The notes under the pieces: model-generated
What the model was told of the DNA's origin: nothing
Database searches by the model: none
The model's input: the letters and a program-made list of their open reading frames with translations, nothing else
Assembly (NCBI RefSeq): GCF_001949145.1
Contig: NW_019091427.1
Location: 230,985 to 254,271, forward strand
DNA length: 23,287 nucleotides
From: Acanthaster planci
Taxonomy: Eukaryota; Echinodermata; Asteroidea; Valvatida; Acanthasteridae
Direction: 5' to 3'
In this document: piece after piece, positions 18,360-23,287 of the stretch
Layout of the letters: each line of letters opens with the position of its first letter
How positions within the stretch are numbered: the first letter of the stretch is position 1
Program-made: the position numbers and the translations under genes

Positions 18360-21300
18360 ATGTCCAGTCCACAAGTTGAGTTCGTCTCGAAGGGGACTTA
18401 CCACGGCAAGCACGGGGTCCGGGTCATGCAGCACCGCCGGCAGGGTGACATCCACAGCATTAAGGAGTTCACGGTGAAGACCAAACTGGGACTGGCCACC
18501 CGCAAGGAGTACACGAACAGCGATAACTCGGACGTCATTCCTACCGATTCCCAGAAGAATACAGTTTATGCACTCGCCAAATCCAAAGGGGTAAGGAAAT
18601 TAAGCCACGTTCGTTTCTGATGTTTTTGTAAATAAAATATTGCTGTTCTTCACACTATAGTATCTCAGACACAGTGAAACAGTTCAAGTTCATTGTCCAT
18701 CAAAAGGTATCAACTTCTCCACGATGAATTTTTAAGGGATGACTGAAAACGCGGTAAAATTAGGTGTAACGGGCACTGTAATGTGAGTGACGACAAATGC
18801 CGATTTTTGGAACTTTTTTAGATTACGACGCCAGAACAGTTCGCCCTTGACCTTTGTCAGCACTTCAAGGGAAAGTACGACCAAGTCCAGTGGGCTGAGG
18901 TTACCGTAGAGGAGGCCCCCTGGCGGCGTCTGAACCAGTCCGGCAAAGAGCATGCGCATGCCTTTATTCAAACGCTTGAGGCCAAGAGGTACTGTGTGGT
19001 GCAGCAGGAGAGAAAAGGTGAACATCTTCACTGGCTTCTGCCCAAGCCGTTGTTGTTGTTGGGAAGAGTTTGTTATTTGCACGCCCCTCACTACGATGCA
19101 GCGTGTTTGTTACTTAGTCAACGCTCTTCTAGCTGTATTGCCGCGCGTTTGAATCACTTGGATTCGGTTGGAAATAAAGTATTCGCTTATGGAAGCCTGC
19201 AAATTAGCAGCTGCGTGCATTTCCTGAGGACCTATGCCAATGTATTGTAATTAAGACACGGCGTTTGAACCAGCACCGACCAAATATAAGGTTGCACGCT
19301 GCATGCAGAGGTCGTTTCTATTTACGTCCTGTGAAGTCTTTGATGGGCATGGACCTTGTTGGTGATTTGGCCCATGTACGGCGGATTCCAGCCCGCAAAC
19401 TGGCGTGTCTCATCAGACGAGATACCGCACAGCTACTTTATACTCTTTCACACACAAGACTAATCCGGGTACTTTTGCGGGCAGCGATGGTTAATGCGGA
19501 TGTTTTATCACGCTGTCTTTGCCTGAAATTACAGCATTCTAGCTATACTTCCCGAGTAGCTGATAATATGGTCAGGGAATTTTCACGGTTTCGATGAACA
19601 AGGGCCCGTGTTTTGCGCTAGAGGTGGTATAGAGGTAGGCTACGTATCCTCCACACTGTTTGACCCAAGTGTGACTTGTACTGAATTTGTGTACAGTTCG
19701 TCTCTTTAATAACCATTGGCGCCCTCTCTGCTATTCGGCAGAACATAATCGCCCACGAGGTATAACAGAGGCTAAACAAGGCTTGGATCAAGACTAGGGT
19801 GATAATGATATTGCTGGATATTCTATACGCATTTCACAGGATACAATCTGTTGCATCAAACACATTGCGCTGCGAGAATGTAGGCCCTTTCCAATATTCG
19901 ACTTGGGCTCCGTCTCAGGCTTCGTTCCCAAAACCAATCCCCGATTGTGGGCCTGAAGCGTTTAAATTAAATTGGATTACTGTAATTTCTGAATCTCTTG
20001 CATCTTATTTGATGTTTTGTGGCACTATTAGACTAATTACTGCGCTTACAGCTTCAAAGTCAGCTAGTTAAAAAAACAGTTGAAGCCTGAGACGGAGCCG
20101 AAGTTGAGTATTGGAAAACGGCCCAAGACTTTACTGGTGGGTTGTGTAAGGAAGTGCTTATAATGCTTTTATATACACCCATCACTATTTCCTTTGAACC
20201 GGAAGCTCCCTCACACTGCTATTTTTTCCTCCTAAATTGCTTTTATGTAGGCCCCCCCGTAGTTTGGGGAGGGCTGAGTGATCTGAAGATCTTAAAGACA
20301 ACGCAGTCGGGTTTTGCCGGCTACGTCCATGACGAGTACACGAGCCTCCCAGAAACGGACGACCGCATCGTGTGCTCCAGCGTGGACGGCAAATGGCGTT
20401 ACTCGGACATCGAGGGCATGGATTTTGATGAAACTTGGTATGAACAAAGAGCTAGACACCAGAAAGTGAAGTAGAATTCTCTGTGGTGATCGACAATTTA
20501 ACCTCTTTGTGCTGGGGTATAAAGCCAAGGAGGAAATCGAGACTGCCGAATCTGTAATGTCGCCGTTGAACTCCCAGAGGTCGCTGGTTCAATCAAATTT
20601 TTTTTCTATGCACACGGTCATCAGAGCCCAATATAAGAAGTGGAGATGATTTGGTAACTACATATGTCAGAGGAAGGGTGATCTGTGTTCAGTGTGTGTC
20701 ACACAATTACGCCGACAATATCTGAATTACCCTCACTGTTGAGATAATCCTGCAGTTGGTCCTTAAAAGGTATTGGCACCTTTGTCAAATGGCACTTTGA
20801 GGTTTGGGAGAACGGATGAGATTATATTGCCTCTGGTTCTGAAGGGGCAAAATTATACCAAAGGGTTTGCGATAAAAACAACATTTATTGACCTAATAGA
20901 TGAGAGTCTATTCAAATAGCAGAGTCCAATTCAAATTCATTGTTTGATTCCCCTAGGCCTACTTGTTATATAAAATCTCGTAGTCTCATGCTTACATGTG
21001 TTCGCTCACACGCACAGGGAAATGTGTAAAACCGCTATTCTGGACGAGTTCGCAGGACCTCCAAACTCTGGGACATTCTCCTTCTCTATCCAAGAGATTC
21101 TCTTCCAATGCACCCAGAGGATGATGAACAAAGTAGCCGAGGTAAGATGCTTAGGAACGTGATAAGGAGAACAGAAAGTGCGTTCACCCGTAAGCGCTTC
21201 CTGGCCTTACGTACGCCTTGATGAATAGAGTTTATGAAGACATTTTTGCGGCAGGTCGGAGCATGGAAAAGGGAGCAAATACTATTAGCTATAAGATTGT

Positions 21301-21698
21301 GGGAAACTAAGAGGCTCGCAGTTAGTGGACCTCTTCAATATGAGAAGCGCCTGAAAGTTCTGACCAACAACTCAGTATTGCTCGAAAATACACTCTGCAA
21401 CTTGATATTATTTTTATTTTGCTACTTTTTTTAACTTTTAGGTTGACCAGATTGAGCTGGACATGCCGAACATCCACTATGTCTTCGCTGACCTCGAGAA
21501 AATTGGCCTGGAGAACGACGGAGAGGTGAGAACTTTGATCGACTTGTTCCCAAACTCCTCTCCATTATCTAGTGTAAAGAGAGATCTGACCAATTGTCAT
21601 TTTTTGGATATTTTCAGATCATTATGCCGACATCTGACCCGCACGGGATCATCCGTGTCGCCGTTTCCCGCACGCACTCATCACTGAATTCTGTGTAG
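18360..21698 (+). CDS. UOX: Uricase (urate oxidase), complete, six exons
   Basis: Exons: 18360-18590, 18822-19017, 20251-20437, 21018-21141, 21442-21525, 21618-21698. They total 903 nt and 300 residues, the usual uricase length; all introns are GT-AG and the frame stays open. The enzyme oxidises urate to 5-hydroxyisourate in purine breakdown, as a cofactor-free tetramer of T-fold domains. By comparison with fungal uricase, the active-site residues are Lys17, Thr62 in NSDVIPTDS, Phe164, Arg181, Gln230 and His258 in NIHY. Residues 154-181 match the family signature (LKILKTTQSGF... with the final Arg). The C-terminus is SSLNSV, with no SKL-type tripeptide, and I see no PTS2 at the N-terminus. 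An acceptor-like ATATAG at 18315-18320 suggests the 5' UTR may be spliced. The start ATG follows a purine-rich leader and gives a family-typical N-terminus. Confidence 0.95.
19018..20250 (+). other. Uricase intron 2
   Basis: The largest uricase intron (1233 nt). It contains open frames of about 90 to 110 codons that show no recognisable motif and look fortuitous. The notable content is the inverted-repeat element at 19883-20124. The acceptor is TTTTATGTAG, directly before a run of C in the exon. Confidence 0.6.
19883..20124. mobile_element. Inverted-repeat MITE in uricase intron 2
   Basis: The 18-bp words GGCTCCGTCTCAGGCTTC (19906-19923) and GAAGCCTGAGACGGAGCC (20082-20099) are perfect inverted copies. 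Similarity continues outward through TTCCAATATTCGACTT versus TTCCAATACTCAACTT to GGCCC at both ends, giving arms of about 40 bp. Length is about 242 bp with no coding capacity. Superfamily is uncertain because no target-site duplication is clear. Confidence 0.65.
20438..21017 (+). other. Uricase intron 3
   Basis: A 580-nt intron. GAGGTCGCTGGTTCAATC at 20577-20594 resembles the 3' half of a tRNA (T-arm with B box) but lacks the pairing strand. A TAGGCCTA octamer is at 20954-20961. Otherwise nothing is recognised. Confidence 0.55.
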
Positions 21699-23287
21699 GG
21701 AGAACATCTTCGAAATGCGGAGGTCACAAACTCAGGGAGTAGTGTAACTTGTTAAAAATACGATTTACTTGATAGTAACAACCCACTTGGGAAAAGCACA
21801 GGACTTGCTTGTTATAAGGGGAGAAGGAGCTTTTATGCGACAAATTGTAGACGTCGTGATTTTAAACAGAATGTTCTGCGCGCCTCGGAGACCTCTAGCA
21901 TTGGACTCCGAGGCCGTAAATATTACAAGCACACTTTATGTCTCGTAGCCGTTATGTTGCGTCTGAATAACATACTTTTGCAACGACTGAGACAGACACC
22001 TGCATTGGTCTGTTACGTACGGAAGCCCTGGAGTGCCGTCCAGTATATATTTTCACAGAATTAAGAACCTGTATATTATTTCAAAGTTCGGATTATGAAG
22101 TAAATTTTTCCACATTCGTTTTTACGAGATATTCATTCCCAAGTACGTTTGTTCGACACATTCTTCAGTTAGTTGTAATTAGATCTATAGTTGGAAACAT
22201 TGTTTCTATTTTTGGAAACAAACCTTTTTACGAGATATATATTTTTATATTTTTATTTTTTGGATGAGAAATATTTTTGCCAAGTCAATTTTTTAGGAAA
22301 TATACATTGTCAGGTTTGATTTATTTCTCACAGAAACAAGCTTCAAGAATATACAACTCATAAAACCGAATTTTAAAAAGCTCCTAAAATTGAACTTGGA
22401 AAAATATCTCTCGTACAAACGATTTGTTTCCAAAACAGAAACAACCTATTTAGAGATATTACGGGAACGAATTGGATAATATGTATCTCAAACAAACAAA
22501 ACTGGAAAAAATATACATGTACTTCATAAAAACGAACTTGAAAAAAAAATCACTTTTTGAAAACGTATACTTGGCAGCACTCCAGGGCTTTCGTAATTAC
22601 GAAGCAGTGACCCTCCATATGCAACTGACAGACTCGTGTCAACTGACAAGACTCAACTTGTGTTCCAGATATTGCAGCTAACTCAGAAGTTGAAAACAAG
22701 CTCCTTCAAAGTCACGTACAAAAAGCCATGATAATCTACTTGCTCGACATAATCACAAAACTTAATTTGGTGGTGTCCTTGGGATTAAGTCTTTTTACCA
22801 TTTCTGTTTCTAAAGTTGTGTCTCAGCTGAAGTAGTTACGTATTTCTTTGTACTGTTATGGAGCTTATACAATTTTAATTGATTAGTTCGTATCAAATCG
22901 GTTATCTGTCAGATCTTCTGAACACTGTAATAATAATCATAATTTCTACAAGACAGAGTACCTACATACGGCTGTTGTGTGTTCCACTTTCATGTATAAT
23001 GGCTCTTGGTCTGAATCAAAACAATAATCCTTGGGAATCATAATCCTACAAGGGTCGATTCAAAGGACTCAGTCGCAAAGCACGTCGTTCTCGAGGGAAG
23101 TGAAAACACTCCAAAGCACTTGCACAGAACAGGGACTTTTATTTATTGGGGGGGGGTTTGAGAACTAAATCAGTGCAAAGCCAAACACACAAATTTATCT
23201 TAATAAAATAATTTATTACCTATTTACAGTCCCGAGGATCACCCTCTCGTAGTTTTGTACAGTTCCTCAAATGAGGATATTCATTTT
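21699..23287. other. 3' flank of uricase
   Basis: No coding exon is recognised. The sequence is AT-rich, with diverged repeats at about 22105-22560. The first canonical AATAAA on the + strand is at 23202-23207, which would imply a 3' UTR of about 1.5 kb; a nearer non-canonical signal may be used instead. A run of nine G lies at about 23148-23157. Confidence 0.5.
22105..22560. repeat. AT-rich dispersed repeat, copy B, with internal repeats
   Basis: TTTTTACGAGATAT occurs at about 22121 and 22229, with variants near 22289 (TTTTTTAGGAAATAT) and 22448 (CTATTTAGAGATAT). The words TTGTTTCTATTTTTGGAAAC (about 22200) and TTGTTTCCAAAACAGAAAC (about 22424) precede two of these. The arrangement suggests degenerate repeats related to copy A near 14490. 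Boundaries and origin are unknown. Confidence 0.35.

Noticed and set aside
18732-19091. 119-codon open frame on the minus strand
   Set aside because: It is antisense to uricase exon 2 and its intron edges; the sense-strand protein is clearly conserved.
19265-19597. 110-codon open frame in uricase intron 2
   Set aside because: I checked it for retroelement or enzyme motifs and saw none. It lies wholly within an intron bounded by well-supported splice sites.
23220-23285. Short minus-strand frame ending in TAG followed by AATAAA, perhaps the last exon of a gene to the right
   Set aside because: Only 21 codons, no recognised motif, and open frames of that size are expected by chance.

Overview
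The window reads as nuclear DNA of an animal. It holds small coding exons split by GT-AG introns of about 0.1 to 1.4 kb, AT-rich spacers, and several short inverted-repeat DNA elements. Two palindromic octamers, TAGGCCTA and TACATGTA, are much commoner than chance. From general familiarity this suits a marine invertebrate, perhaps a non-vertebrate deuterostome, but the phylum cannot be fixed from this window.

Layout, all genes on the + strand. (1) Positions 352-1961 carry the last three coding exons of a serine peptidase of family S28 (DPP7 / prolylcarboxypeptidase type), whose 5' part lies left of the window. One of its introns uses a GC donor. (2) After about 1 kb of spacer comes a complete 11-exon paralogue at 3003-11780, predicted at 483 residues, with a signal peptide and an intact Ser/Asp/His triad. 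The two share intron positions and phases and form a head-to-tail tandem pair. (3) Positions 11781-18359 are a spacer of about 6.6 kb in which I recognise no coding exon; it holds repeats and one striking perfect palindrome containing telomere-like units. (4) Positions 18360-21698 carry a complete six-exon uricase gene, predicted at 300 residues, with all expected active-site residues but no recognisable peroxisomal targeting signal. (5) The remaining 1.6 kb is AT-rich and partly repetitive.

The two enzyme types are not known to act in one pathway. DPP7-like peptidases trim N-terminal dipeptides, or C-terminal residues in the PRCP branch, in lysosomes or secretory vesicles, while uricase oxidises urate in purine breakdown. 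Their adjacency looks incidental. The clearest unusual signals are the mobile-element remnants: a TTAA-flanked piggyBac-like MITE, a hAT-like foldback element with near-matching 8-bp flanks, two intronic inverted-repeat elements, a larger inverted-repeat segment in the spacer, and the telomere-like palindrome inside that segment. I found no bacterial-style operon, CRISPR array, convincing complete RNA gene or clearly novel multi-gene system.
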